From Oceanobacillus damuensis (GTDB taxonomy: Bacteria; Bacillota; Bacilli; Bacillales; Amphibacillaceae), in assembly GCF_001618145.1 (NCBI RefSeq), contig NZ_LQNF01000010.1, forward strand, positions 62,001 to 126,000: a DNA stretch of 64,000 nucleotides, in the 5' to 3' direction. Of this stretch, positions 8,774 to 17,421 are shown in pieces. Numbering within the stretch: the stretch's first letter is position 1; each line of letters opens with the position of its first letter. The notes beneath the pieces are model-generated. The model was not told the origin of the DNA and made no database searches. It worked only from the letters and a program-made list of their open reading frames with translations. Position numbers and translations under genes: made by a program.

Positions 8774-9700
8774 TTAGTGATTATGATGATCTGATTCATT
8801 ATATCCTGTTTCTTGTTCCTGTTCAGAGTTATCCTCATCTGAATCAGCCGGTGAGCCGTGATTATGGCCGCCATTTTCGCCTTCCGGAGCAGGAGCGAAG
8901 TCCAAGTGTGTTCCGGTAAATGTCATCTGTCCAAGGTGACCAGGCTCGATAAGTTCATCAAATATTTCTTCTGTTATCGGTTCTGCTGTTGCTTGAATAT
9001 CATCGACCCACTGATCAAATTCCTCTTGTGGCATGGCAGTGACATTAAATTTGTTTTCCGCAAAGCCTTCACCGTTAAAATTTGCATTCCTTCCTATATA
9101 TTCACCTGGAACGTCAGCAACTACATGCAAGGTGTTTACCATATCTGCCATCGCGTATTTCTGTCCAGCGAGCTGTGGAATCCAGAAGCTTGAGATGGTG
9201 CCGTGTGAATATAGTCTGAATTCAATTGCCTGATTTGTCGGTAGGAATAAGTAGTTAACCGTTTCGATATCTTGTTCCGGATAACTGAAATGCCATTTCC
9301 AATTGGATGAAGAGGCATATATAACAAGAGGTTCCTGATCTTCATAGCCTTCTGGTGTCGCTTCAACTTGGTATGTTGATATGACCGAAACAACAGAGAG
9401 GAAAGCTACAATCAGAATAGGAACTCCAACGATAATTCCTTCTACAATCGGATTGCCTTTAATGTGTGGTGGTTCATAATCGTCCGGCTGTTTTGATGCA
9501 CGATATTTTAGAAGCATGTTCGTCAACATAACAATTACGACAATTACAATTACTGCCATCGTGATGATGGAGATCCAAATAACATTTGCTGTTGTTGCTG
9601 CCTGAGGTCCTTTAGGGTCTAAAACCAATAGAGGCTCGCAGCCTGTTAACACTGTGACAATAGTGAAAATGAAAGCTAATAAGGTCCATTTGCGTTTCAT
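8774..9700 (-). CDS. qoxA: Cytochrome aa3 quinol oxidase subunit II (lipoprotein)
   Basis: A 308-residue subunit II. The N-terminus is a lipoprotein signal (FTIVTVLTGC), followed by two membrane helices (about 40-65 and 85-110) and an extracytoplasmic cupredoxin-like domain. The Cys and His residues of a Cu-A site are absent from the region around GRNANFNGEGFAENKFNVTAM, which marks a quinol rather than a cytochrome c oxidase. The last 35 residues are rich in Glu, Asp, Asn and His (GHNHGSP.. and ESDHHNH) and could bind metal. First gene of qoxABCD, with an AAAGGGG ribosome binding site. Confidence 0.94.
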   Translation of the reverse strand: MKRKWTLLAFIFTIVTVLTGCEPLLVLDPKGPQAATTANVIWISIITMAVIVIVVIVMLTNMLLKYRASKQPDDYEPPHIKGNPIVEGIIVGVPILIVAFLSVVSVISTYQVEATPEGYEDQEPLVIYASSSNWKWHFSYPEQDIETVNYLFLPTNQAIEFRLYSHGTISSFWIPQLAGQKYAMADMVNTLHVVADVPGEYIGRNANFNGEGFAENKFNVTAMPQEEFDQWVDDIQATAEPITEEIFDELIEPGHLGQMTFTGTHLDFAPAPEGENGGHNHGSPADSDEDNSEQEQETGYNESDHHNH

Positions 9701-9778
9701 TGATAAACCCCTTTCTCTCTTAAACTTTTTAATTATATATTGGCAGATTACAAGTATGCTCAGAATATAACATACTAA

Positions 9779-9807
9779 ATGATATTCTCTTGTAGTCGAT
9801 TATTCAA
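9779..9807 (-). promoter_or_regulatory. Predicted qoxABCD promoter
   Basis: On the minus strand TTGAAT (9807-9802), a 17-base spacer and TATCAT (9784-9779) give a plausible SigA promoter with a leader of about 70 nt before qoxA. Confidence 0.5.
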
Positions 9808-9811
9808 CTGC

Positions 9812-9829
9812 TTGAGAAATACTTCACAA
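9812..9829. promoter_or_regulatory. Rex-like operator upstream of qoxABCD
   Basis: The minus strand reads TTGTGAAGTATTTCTCAA, which matches the Firmicute Rex pattern TTGTGAA-N4-TTCACAA at 13 of 14 arm positions. It sits four bases upstream of the predicted -35 box. Rex senses the NADH/NAD+ ratio and typically controls respiratory and fermentative genes. Confidence 0.55.
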
Positions 9830-9967
9830 AATGTTCAAGAAGATTTGTATATTTTATGGATGGCATGCCAAATATTGTCTTAAACACAAGTTTTGCTCAA
9901 TTTCATTAAAGCGGAGGAGCGAGGTCTTGTCCAATAATTTAATAAGGAATGACATTAATCATCCCCA

Positions 9968-10381
9968 TTATTGATGTGTGATTTTTCCGGGGATTTCGCC
10001 ATCAGGATATAGCGCCGTATGGACATTCACATAGGCTTTTCTGGAACTCATGAGGTCAATTAGCTCCCGGATGGATTTTCCTTTGAGTGGACCGACAAGA
10101 TCTTTGGCTGTAATATATCCTTCGATAACTTTATCCGTGTAATGGCTGACCTGATTGAGAGGTCCAAACAGAAATGCGACAATCGGACCGTTGATGTTTC
10201 TGCTGCCTGCATGAATATGTGCTTGCGTCATATTATTAAGTACGTCAACTTCCAATCGGAACCTTATGTTCTCTTTATCACTGCTGACATGAAACAATGT
10301 AATCCCATCAGCATCGGTGGAAACAGGCGGGACTTCCTGTGATCCGGTTAAATCAGCTATATAAAAGTAATCATTATACAT
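9968..10381 (-). CDS. CHRD domain protein
   Basis: A 137-residue protein made almost entirely of one CHRD domain: LTGSQEVPPVSTDADG at the start, THAHIHAG-like TQAHIHAGSRNINGPIVAFL in the middle and AYVNVHTALYPDGEIPGKI at the end. CHRD domains were named from chordin and are beta-rich modules of unknown biochemical role in bacteria. No signal peptide is visible, so it may be cytoplasmic or on the spore or cell surface by an unusual route. The ribosome binding site is AAAAGGAGGG. It is a single-gene unit. Confidence 0.8.
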   Translation of the reverse strand: MYNDYFYIADLTGSQEVPPVSTDADGITLFHVSSDKENIRFRLEVDVLNNMTQAHIHAGSRNINGPIVAFLFGPLNQVSHYTDKVIEGYITAKDLVGPLKGKSIRELIDLMSSRKAYVNVHTALYPDGEIPGKITHQ

Positions 10382-10465
10382 GATGACCCTCCTTTTATTA
10401 TAGCTTACTTTTGGAAGGTCAGACTGCCTGTATTGCTATCACTACAAGTTTCAATTCGTAAAAAA

Positions 10466-10489
10466 TTGGCTTTTAACCACAAAAGCCAA
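10466..10489. terminator. Perfect 9-bp hairpin in the CHRD-ykuI intergenic region
   Basis: TTGGCTTTT and AAAAGCCAA pair around AACCAC. An A tract lies on the left, so on the minus strand it could act as a terminator, although no gene clearly ends here. The rest of 10382-10650 holds nothing I recognise. Confidence 0.4.
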
Positions 10490-10650
10490 ATCAGCAAACA
10501 ATTAAAGATACGTGATACTCGTCGCTTGGTCAATCTTGGCATTCATACCCCAGTTTCCGGCTCGTACGTTTGCAATACGATTGATTGATTCGTCAAGTTT
10601 GCGGGAGTGACAGCATCAATTATGTTATAATTTTAGGCAGAGGTGATTGT

Positions 10651-11868
10651 ATGGACCCTTTAGATATTTTGATGAACCTGGATCAAGTAATTCCTTTTTA
10701 TAAGCCTGTAATAAGTGCAGATAGTCGACAGGTTATCGGCTATGAGGTAGTTGCATATTTTCGTGATCCGGATGGCATTCTGCAGGATCTTGACTGGTTT
10801 TTTGATGATTCCTCGATACCTGATGATTTTCGGCTTGAGATGAATAATTATATCCAGCAAAAAGCGATCGATAAGCTGATGGAACATGATGAGCCAATAA
10901 ATCTTACTTTCTATTATGATGCCGATTTACTTACTAGAGATAATGGTGAAGCATTGCTGTCCATTTTGCATACCAGCCAGGAAAACGGGCTGGATTTGAA
11001 CCGGATTGTGGTTGAAATAAAGGATACATACGATACTGAGCAACTTGACACACTAAGCAATCTGATTAAATACATGAAAACCATTGATGTCCAAATTTCC
11101 CTTCATGTCGAACAACCTAATGGGAGTCTTGACAGGCTGGCTACCATCAAGCCGAATATCGTCAAGGTCGATGTCGGATTCCTCAAGGATGATCTATTGC
11201 CGCATTTGTATAGGGATGTACATCATTCCCTTTCCATGTTGTCCCGTAAAATTGGAGCAACACTATTGTTCAAAGGCATTTCGTCATATAATCAGCTCAA
11301 TTATGCATGGCGTAATGGTGGTCAATATTACCAGGGACGTTATCTGAAAGAGCCTCATGAGGACTTTGTTGCACCTGACTGCTGTCAGGAAATTATTGAA
11401 ACGAACTTTCGTCAATTCGTGAGTTTTGAGCGCAGGAAAGTAAAAGCGCAACTTGGCTTAATGGAACAGCTGAGTCAGCAATTTAAATCTACCTTATCAG
11501 CAATCAATCCGAAAGATTCTTATGATGATACGATACTGACAATTGGCGATGCATGCAGCGATTTTGCTTTCAGGGTATATATTTGCAATGTGGAGGGGAT
11601 ACAATTATCCTCTAACGCGCAAAAAAACAAAGAAGGAGGATGGGAGCTTTTCCAGGAAGGAAGAAATAAAAACTGGAGCTGGCGTCCATACTTCTTTGAA
11701 AACATTATACGAATGAACGTGGAGAAGAAAGGGTTGCTGTCTGATTTATATACAGATATCGAAAAAGATGAACTGATCAGAACCTATTCCTATCCTTTAT
11801 CAGATGAGTTATATGTTTTTCTTGATATTCCATATGCATATCTGTACGAACAAGAAGGCTTGTTATGA
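10651..11868 (+). CDS. ykuI: YkuI-like degenerate EAL domain protein
   Basis: A 405-residue protein that begins MDPLDILMN like B. subtilis YkuI. Residues about 15-250 are an EAL-type TIM barrel (GYEVVAYF for the EAL motif, VVEIKD, KVDVGF, FKGISS.NQLNYAW.NGG..YQGRYL) and residues about 260-400 the YkuI_C PAS-like domain ending SYPLSDELYVFLDIPYAYLYEQEG. EAL domains hydrolyse c-di-GMP, but the DDFGTG-type loop is replaced by VEQPNGSLDRL, so catalysis is doubtful. A c-di-GMP sensor role is an inference from YkuI. The start has AGAGGTGA five bases upstream. Confidence 0.85.
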   Translation: MDPLDILMNLDQVIPFYKPVISADSRQVIGYEVVAYFRDPDGILQDLDWFFDDSSIPDDFRLEMNNYIQQKAIDKLMEHDEPINLTFYYDADLLTRDNGEALLSILHTSQENGLDLNRIVVEIKDTYDTEQLDTLSNLIKYMKTIDVQISLHVEQPNGSLDRLATIKPNIVKVDVGFLKDDLLPHLYRDVHHSLSMLSRKIGATLLFKGISSYNQLNYAWRNGGQYYQGRYLKEPHEDFVAPDCCQEIIETNFRQFVSFERRKVKAQLGLMEQLSQQFKSTLSAINPKDSYDDTILTIGDACSDFAFRVYICNVEGIQLSSNAQKNKEGGWELFQEGRNKNWSWRPYFFENIIRMNVEKKGLLSDLYTDIEKDELIRTYSYPLSDELYVFLDIPYAYLYEQEGLL

Positions 11869-11896
11869 GTAAATGATCACTGATCCTTCGTTTCTC

Positions 11897-11927
11897 GATT
11901 GCTTTGGGGTTCCTCTCCAAAGCAATC
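11897..11927 (+). terminator. Hairpin after the ykuI-like gene
   Basis: A perfect 11-bp stem, GATTGCTTTGG with CCAAAGCAATC, lies 28 bp after the stop codon. The T tract is weak. Confidence 0.6.
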
Positions 11928-12040
11928 TCCCACCATCCTCATTTTAAAAACCCTGCCATGATCCACATCATGATCAACGAATACGATACAAACTGAAATC
12001 ATTACTGTTATGAAAATAAAATTTATAGGGGGAGAAGTTT

Positions 12041-13234
12041 ATGAAGTTTTTCCATACAGCGGATTGGCACTTAGGGAAGCTTGTACAAGGAGTATATATG
12101 ACAGAGGAGCAGCGTCATGTTTTAAAGCAATTTATTCAGGCGGTTGAAGAGGAAAAACCGGATGCTGTCATTATTGCAGGCGATCTTTATGACCGGGCAG
12201 TGCCTCCAATTGAAGCAGTTCACCTGTTGGATGAGGTGCTCGAAAAAATTGTATTGAAGCTGAAAACACCGGTTATTGCAGTGGCAGGTAATCATGATAG
12301 TCCAAGCAGACTTCATTTTGGAAGCAGCATTATGAGAAATAACGGTTTTCACATTGTCGGTAATTTGACGAAGGATTTGAAGCCAGTGATCTTGCAAGAT
12401 GAACATGGAGAGGTACATTTTCATCTTATTCCATACTGTGATCCAAGCATGGTACGCAATATTTTAGCTGATGAGGAGATACGTACCCATAATGACGCCA
12501 CCCAAAAAATTGTACAGCAGATTCGTTCGACAATGGACCCGGAAAACAGACATATTGCAGTTGGCCATGCTTTTGTCACTCCGTATGGTGACGAGGAAGA
12601 GAATACAAGTGATTCGGAACGCCCACTTTCCATTGGTGGCGCCGAATACGTGGATGCCCATCATTATATGCCTTTTGACTATACTGCATTAGGTCATCTG
12701 CATCAGGCACACCATGTATTGGATGAAAAAATTCGTTATTCCGGTTCCATCCTTAAATATTCCATATCGGAAGAGCATCACAAAAAGGGTTTCCATATTG
12801 TCGAAATGGATGGAGAAGGAAATGTTACAGTGGAAAAACGTCTCTTGACTCCTGAAAGGGATATCCGAACGGTAGAAGCGCCCCTTGAAGATCTATTAAA
12901 CCATCCTATAAATGAAGATTATGTTTTTGTCAGGTTGCTTGATGAATCTCCCGTATTATCCCCGATGGAAAAGGTCAAATCGGTTTATCCAAATGCGATG
13001 CACGTGGAACGGAAGAATTACTCCTTATTCCCTGAATCCAAAACTCGTGATCAGGCTGTCAGTCGCAGCAAAATGAGCGACCTGGATTTGTTCAAGTCTT
13101 TTTACAAAGAAGTAAAAGGTAATGAGCCAACAGAAGAAACCGAGTCTATTTTCAAAGAGGTACTTGATGATTTACTAAAAGAAGCGAATGAAACAAATAT
13201 AGATACGAAAGAGAAAGAAAGTATTTCAAATTAA
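12041..13234 (+). CDS. sbcD: SbcD nuclease subunit
   Basis: A 397-residue Mre11-type metallophosphoesterase. Metal-binding motifs appear in order: DWHLGK (about residue 8), GDLYDR (48), GNHDSPSRL (86), GHAFV (175) and GHLHQAH (215), followed by the C-terminal capping domain. With SbcC it forms an ATP-dependent dsDNA exonuclease and hairpin endonuclease used in double-strand break repair. It has a GGGGGAG ribosome binding site and is followed 30 bp later by sbcC, so the two form an operon. Confidence 0.95.
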   Translation: MKFFHTADWHLGKLVQGVYMTEEQRHVLKQFIQAVEEEKPDAVIIAGDLYDRAVPPIEAVHLLDEVLEKIVLKLKTPVIAVAGNHDSPSRLHFGSSIMRNNGFHIVGNLTKDLKPVILQDEHGEVHFHLIPYCDPSMVRNILADEEIRTHNDATQKIVQQIRSTMDPENRHIAVGHAFVTPYGDEEENTSDSERPLSIGGAEYVDAHHYMPFDYTALGHLHQAHHVLDEKIRYSGSILKYSISEEHHKKGFHIVEMDGEGNVTVEKRLLTPERDIRTVEAPLEDLLNHPINEDYVFVRLLDESPVLSPMEKVKSVYPNAMHVERKNYSLFPESKTRDQAVSRSKMSDLDLFKSFYKEVKGNEPTEETESIFKEVLDDLLKEANETNIDTKEKESISN

Positions 13235-13264
13235 AAAGCATAAAGGCAGAAAGGAGAGGAATCA

Positions 13265-16200
13265 ATGAAACCGCTCAAATTAACGATGACAGCTTTTGGT
13301 CCGTATAAAAATACCGAGGTAATTGATTTTACTGAATTAAATGAGACAAATCTATTTGCCATATCAGGAAATACCGGTGCAGGAAAAACTACGATTTTTG
13401 ACGGAATTGCCTTTGCTTTATACGGCAGTGCCAGTGGTACGGACAGGGAAGATAATAAGATGCTCCGCAGTGATTTTGCAGATGATCGTGTACATACTTC
13501 CGTAGAATTGGAATTTTCATTGAATAACCGGGTTTACCGTGTTTTTCGTCAATTGGGGCATGTGAAAAAGGGAAACAAATCCAAAACAGGTGAAAGCTAT
13601 GAGTTTTTTGAAAAAGTGGATGGCAAAGAGGTTCCGTGTGTAGACAGACAGATTGTTTCAGAGATAGATAAAAAGGTTGAAGCGATTATCGGTCTGACAC
13701 AGGATCAGTTTAAGCAGATTGTCATGCTGCCACAGGGGGAATTCCGAAAACTGTTAACCTCTGAAACAGAAAACAAAGAAGCTATTTTGCGCCGACTTTT
13801 CAAAACGGAAAATTATAAGCAATTGAATGAACTTTTACGGAAAAAGAAGGATATCATTGAACACGATTTTAAACAACTGAAACAAACGCGTGACCATTAT
13901 ATAGGAAATATTCAGTCCGTATTGCCACTGCGTGAACAATCGCTTTTATCCAGTGTGTTGTCGGCAGACCATTACAATGTCCATCAGGTTGTCGCAGGTC
14001 TGGAAGAAGAAGGCGAATTTTACCTGCAGCAAATAACATTAGATGAGCATAAATACAAAGAAGCCTACAAGGCCCATGATAGTGAGCAAAAAGCCTATCA
14101 TCAGGCACAGGCTTTAAACGAACGTTTCCAGGAACTGGATCATAAAGAAAAGCTATTAAAAGAGCTGGAAGGTCGGATACCAGAGGTTAAGGAAAAAGAA
14201 ATTAAACTGGAAGCCGGAGAACGTGCAGGCACCATTGAGGTATATGAAAAGCAGGTAATCGATTGGCGAAAGGAAGAAAAGCTGAAAGAAAAAGTTTTGG
14301 AGAATGCTTCTTCTTTTGAAAAAACCGCAAAAGCTGACTTGGAAAAAACGGAATTCAATTACAAACAAGAAGAAAGTAAAAAAGAGCTGCGGGAAGAAGC
14401 GGCAAGAAACCTCGATCGGCTGCAAGAATATCTGCCGGTTGTACAAGATATTGACGAACAGAAAAAGAACTTAGCCGGATTAGCTGAAAAGGGAAAGAAA
14501 ACGTATGCGGATCTGGAAACAGTTAAGAATAAAATCAATGAGAACAAGCTGCAGTCTGAAAAATACAAAGAGCAAATAAACCGGCTTGACCAAGCTGTCA
14601 GCCAGTTGCCTGATATGCAGCAGAAATTAACGGACATGCGTGAGCAGGCCAAAATTTTAAAGGGCTACAGCGATCTTAGGGATAAGCAGGAGATCCTTGC
14701 TAAGGACGCAGTGGTAAAAGAGAAGGAATATAGAAGTGCGAAAGAAGCATATAACAAACTGGAGAAAACGTGGCTTAATAATCAGGCGATTGTTTTAGCG
14801 AATCATTTGCATGATGGAGAAGCCTGTCCTGTTTGTGGGAGTGTGGAACATCCGCAGAAGGCGACAACGGAAGAAGCCATGGTGACGAAAGAGCAGCTGG
14901 AAGCAATGAAGAAAGAGTCCGATGAAAAAGATGAACAGTACAGAAATGCTGCTGCGGCAGTTAAAGCAAATCTCGTCCAGCTTGAAGAGAAGGAAAAAGA
15001 GATTGCTCCGTATCATGTACAGCCAGAAGAAATCCCATCGGTCTTCCGGCAGCTGGTGGAAGCAGGAAAGCATGCAGCAAAAGAGGTAGAAGAGCTAACA
15101 GCTTCCCGGGAGCAGTTAAAAAATCTGAAGGGGAAGCAGGAGAAGATACTGGCAGCAATCAACCAATTGGAGCCAGAGCGGGACAAGCTTGAAAAAATAT
15201 ACCATGATCAACGGACAGCTTATAAAGCTGATTTGGCAGTCTATGAGGAAAGAATGCGCAAGATTCCAGAAGAAATGCGGGTGCTGGCCGAGCTGGAGAA
15301 GCAGATTAATGAAGCGAAATCATATAAAATGAAACTGGAAAAAGCTTGGGAAGAAGTCCAAACGTTGTTTCAGAAAGCAAAAGAGAAACAAACAAAAGCA
15401 GCATCCGACACAGCAAATGCCAAAAAGCAATTAGAGGAAACGCAAAACAAGCTGGAAAATGCGGAGAAGCAGTTTATGGCTGCGCTTGAGGAAGCATCGT
15501 TTGCATCCGAGGAAGCTTATCAGCAAGCGAAGATAACAACAGAGGTCCGGCAAGCATGGAAGGACGAAATCGGTCAGTTTAATCAGCAGATCTCCACTGT
15601 CAAGCAGCAGGTCGCGGAGCTAAAGGATACGTTGAAAAAGAAAAAACGTGTTAACTTGGTTGTGCTAGAACAAAAGCTTGTTCAATTGAAACAGGATTAT
15701 GAGATGGCCCTTAATCAGCTAAACCGATCTAAAGAACACTATAAGGAAGCGGTTGATCTAAAAGTCAACATTTCGGAAGCGAATGAGCAGGTAAAAGAAA
15801 CCGAGAAAAATCTTGGAGTGCTTACAGATCTTTACGATGTTATCCGAGGGCAGAACAGCCGTAAGATTTCCTTCGAACGGTATTTGCAAATTGAGTATTT
15901 AGAGCAAATTATCGAGGCTGCAAACAGCCGGCTGAAAGATTTATCAAACGGTCAGTACTATTTGACGAGAAGTGACAGGCAGGAAGCACACGGGAGACAA
16001 AGTGGACTGGCGCTTGATGTGTATGATTCCTATACAGGACAAACACGCGATGTGAAAACCTTATCCGGTGGCGAGAAATTCAATGCCTCCCTGTCACTTG
16101 CACTTGGCATGTCGGATGTTATCCAAAGCTTCCAAGGGAATATATCGATTGATACGATGTTTATCGACGAGGGCTTCGGATCGTTGGATGAAGAATCGTT

Positions 16201-16357
16201 GACAAAAGCAATTGATACATTAATTGATTTACAGCAAACGGGTCGTATGATAGGTGTCATATCCCATGTTCAAGAGCTGAAGTCGATGTTTCCTGCGACC
16301 CTTCAGGTTTTGAAGACGAAGGAAGGGTACAGTCAGACCAAGTTTGTCGTTAAGTGA
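13265..16357 (+). CDS. sbcC: SbcC ATPase subunit of the SbcCD nuclease
   Basis: A 1030-residue SMC-like ATPase. The Walker A motif GNTGAGKTT is near residue 35, two long coiled coils (about 180-500 and 540-850) flank the zinc hook CPVCG near residue 520, and the ABC signature LSGGEKF and Walker B IDEGFGSLDE are near 935-985. The hook dimerises two arms and the head drives SbcD nuclease action. Start ATG follows AAAGGAGAGG. A hairpin follows the stop. Confidence 0.95.
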   Translation: MKPLKLTMTAFGPYKNTEVIDFTELNETNLFAISGNTGAGKTTIFDGIAFALYGSASGTDREDNKMLRSDFADDRVHTSVELEFSLNNRVYRVFRQLGHVKKGNKSKTGESYEFFEKVDGKEVPCVDRQIVSEIDKKVEAIIGLTQDQFKQIVMLPQGEFRKLLTSETENKEAILRRLFKTENYKQLNELLRKKKDIIEHDFKQLKQTRDHYIGNIQSVLPLREQSLLSSVLSADHYNVHQVVAGLEEEGEFYLQQITLDEHKYKEAYKAHDSEQKAYHQAQALNERFQELDHKEKLLKELEGRIPEVKEKEIKLEAGERAGTIEVYEKQVIDWRKEEKLKEKVLENASSFEKTAKADLEKTEFNYKQEESKKELREEAARNLDRLQEYLPVVQDIDEQKKNLAGLAEKGKKTYADLETVKNKINENKLQSEKYKEQINRLDQAVSQLPDMQQKLTDMREQAKILKGYSDLRDKQEILAKDAVVKEKEYRSAKEAYNKLEKTWLNNQAIVLANHLHDGEACPVCGSVEHPQKATTEEAMVTKEQLEAMKKESDEKDEQYRNAAAAVKANLVQLEEKEKEIAPYHVQPEEIPSVFRQLVEAGKHAAKEVEELTASREQLKNLKGKQEKILAAINQLEPERDKLEKIYHDQRTAYKADLAVYEERMRKIPEEMRVLAELEKQINEAKSYKMKLEKAWEEVQTLFQKAKEKQTKAASDTANAKKQLEETQNKLENAEKQFMAALEEASFASEEAYQQAKITTEVRQAWKDEIGQFNQQISTVKQQVAELKDTLKKKKRVNLVVLEQKLVQLKQDYEMALNQLNRSKEHYKEAVDLKVNISEANEQVKETEKNLGVLTDLYDVIRGQNSRKISFERYLQIEYLEQIIEAANSRLKDLSNGQYYLTRSDRQEAHGRQSGLALDVYDSYTGQTRDVKTLSGGEKFNASLSLALGMSDVIQSFQGNISIDTMFIDEGFGSLDEESLTKAIDTLIDLQQTGRMIGVISHVQELKSMFPATLQVLKTKEGYSQTKFVVK

Positions 16358-16367
16358 TGAACAAGAT

Positions 16368-16405
16368 AGAACCACGGACCCAGCATGAGCGAGATCCGTG
16401 GTTCT
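16368..16405 (+). terminator. Terminator hairpin of sbcDC
   Basis: A perfect 11-bp stem, AGAACCACGGA with TCCGTGGTTCT, begins 11 bases after the sbcC stop. The first 29-bp dispersed repeat follows directly in place of a long T tract. Confidence 0.7.
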
Positions 16406-16434
16406 TTCGACAAAATTCGGGAAGTGACAGGCAC
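16406..16434 (+). repeat. 29-bp dispersed repeat, copy 1
   Basis: TTCGACAAAATTCGGG followed by AAGTGACAGGCAC. It is one of five copies in the window and abuts the sbcC terminator. It is read through in frame by the region upstream of the RNase H-like gene. Confidence 0.85.
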
Positions 16435-16450
16435 TCTAAGGAAGGATGAT

Positions 16451-17119
16451 GTGGCTGTGAAGGTTCGTATTGAGTTGACATACAAAACACCGAAAGGGTC
16501 TGCGGCATTGATTCGTTCAGAAGAGATGCGTGCTGCAGAAGCGATATTAATTGCAGAGGACTTTGTGAAGACCGGACGCGTCAAATTATTGACTTTTATT
16601 GATCGTCATGAAAACACATGGACAATGAAGGAAATAAAAAAGCTTATGGAGGGAATCCAGACCGAACCACACCATGTAAAGGTCTATTTTGACGGTGGTT
16701 TTGATTTGAGTACAAAAAATTCGGGTCTTGGATGTGCTGTTTATTATGAACAAAACAACAAAGCGTATCGCCTTCGAAGGAACGCACTTGTTCAGGAGCT
16801 TAACACAAACAATGAGGCTGAATATGCTGCATTGCATCTTGGTGTACAGGAATTGGAGCTGCTCGGTGTCCATCATATGCCTGTTACCTTTGTCGGGGAT
16901 TCCAAGGTTGTCATCAATCAGTTAAATGGTGAATGGCCCTGTTATGAGAAAGAGCTGACAGTATGGATAGATAGGATTGAGGAGAAACTTTCGGCCATGG
17001 GAATTTCTCCTGAATATGAAGTTGTTTCCCGTAAGCTGAATCGCGAGGCTGACCAGCTGGCATCACAGGCACTAAATGGAACTGAAATAACGAGCACCAT
17101 TGAGCTTCCTGATAACTAG
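16451..17119 (+). CDS. RNase H-like protein (YpeP type)
   Basis: A 222-residue protein with an RNase HI fold at residues about 75-210. The acidic catalytic set is visible: Asp in VYFDGGFD, Glu in NNEAEYAAL, Asp in VGDSKVVINQL and Asp in NREADQLA. The N-terminal 70 residues are an extra helical region found in YpeP-type proteins. I chose the GTG at 16451 (MAVKVRIEL), which is five bases after AAGGAAGG. An upstream in-frame ATG at 16385 lies in the loop of the sbcC terminator and reads through the 29-bp repeat, so it is not credible. Likely cytoplasmic; the RNA:DNA substrate is inferred. Confidence 0.8.
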   Translation: MAVKVRIELTYKTPKGSAALIRSEEMRAAEAILIAEDFVKTGRVKLLTFIDRHENTWTMKEIKKLMEGIQTEPHHVKVYFDGGFDLSTKNSGLGCAVYYEQNNKAYRLRRNALVQELNTNNEAEYAALHLGVQELELLGVHHMPVTFVGDSKVVINQLNGEWPCYEKELTVWIDRIEEKLSAMGISPEYEVVSRKLNREADQLASQALNGTEITSTIELPDN

Positions 17120-17231
17120 GTGGATGATAAGCTGTCACAACCTATTGAGATACATCCAAGAACCATATAGGCAACTCCTGTGCAAAGGCTATAAACAATC
17201 AAGGTATTCGTGTGACTGAACCTCGACATTT

Positions 17232-17260
17232 TTCGCCAAAATTCGGGGAGTGACAGGCAC
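17232..17260 (+). repeat. 29-bp dispersed repeat, copy 2
   Basis: TTCGCCAAAATTCGGGG followed by AGTGACAGGCAC, with one change (C for A at position 5) from the consensus. It lies in the 300-bp gap between the RNase H-like gene and mvaS, which otherwise holds nothing I recognise. Confidence 0.85.
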
Positions 17261-17421
17261 TCCTAGTTGCTTTTTGGGGGGAGGGATATTATCATTTAGA
17301 TATTATCTTTTTGGGCAGTCAGTGTATTTGTCAGTCCTGTCACTAGGCTCATAGTTTATGCAGCAGCACGGAAATTTCTCGTCGAAACTAAAATATACAT
17401 AAGTAGATAAGGAGAATAGCG

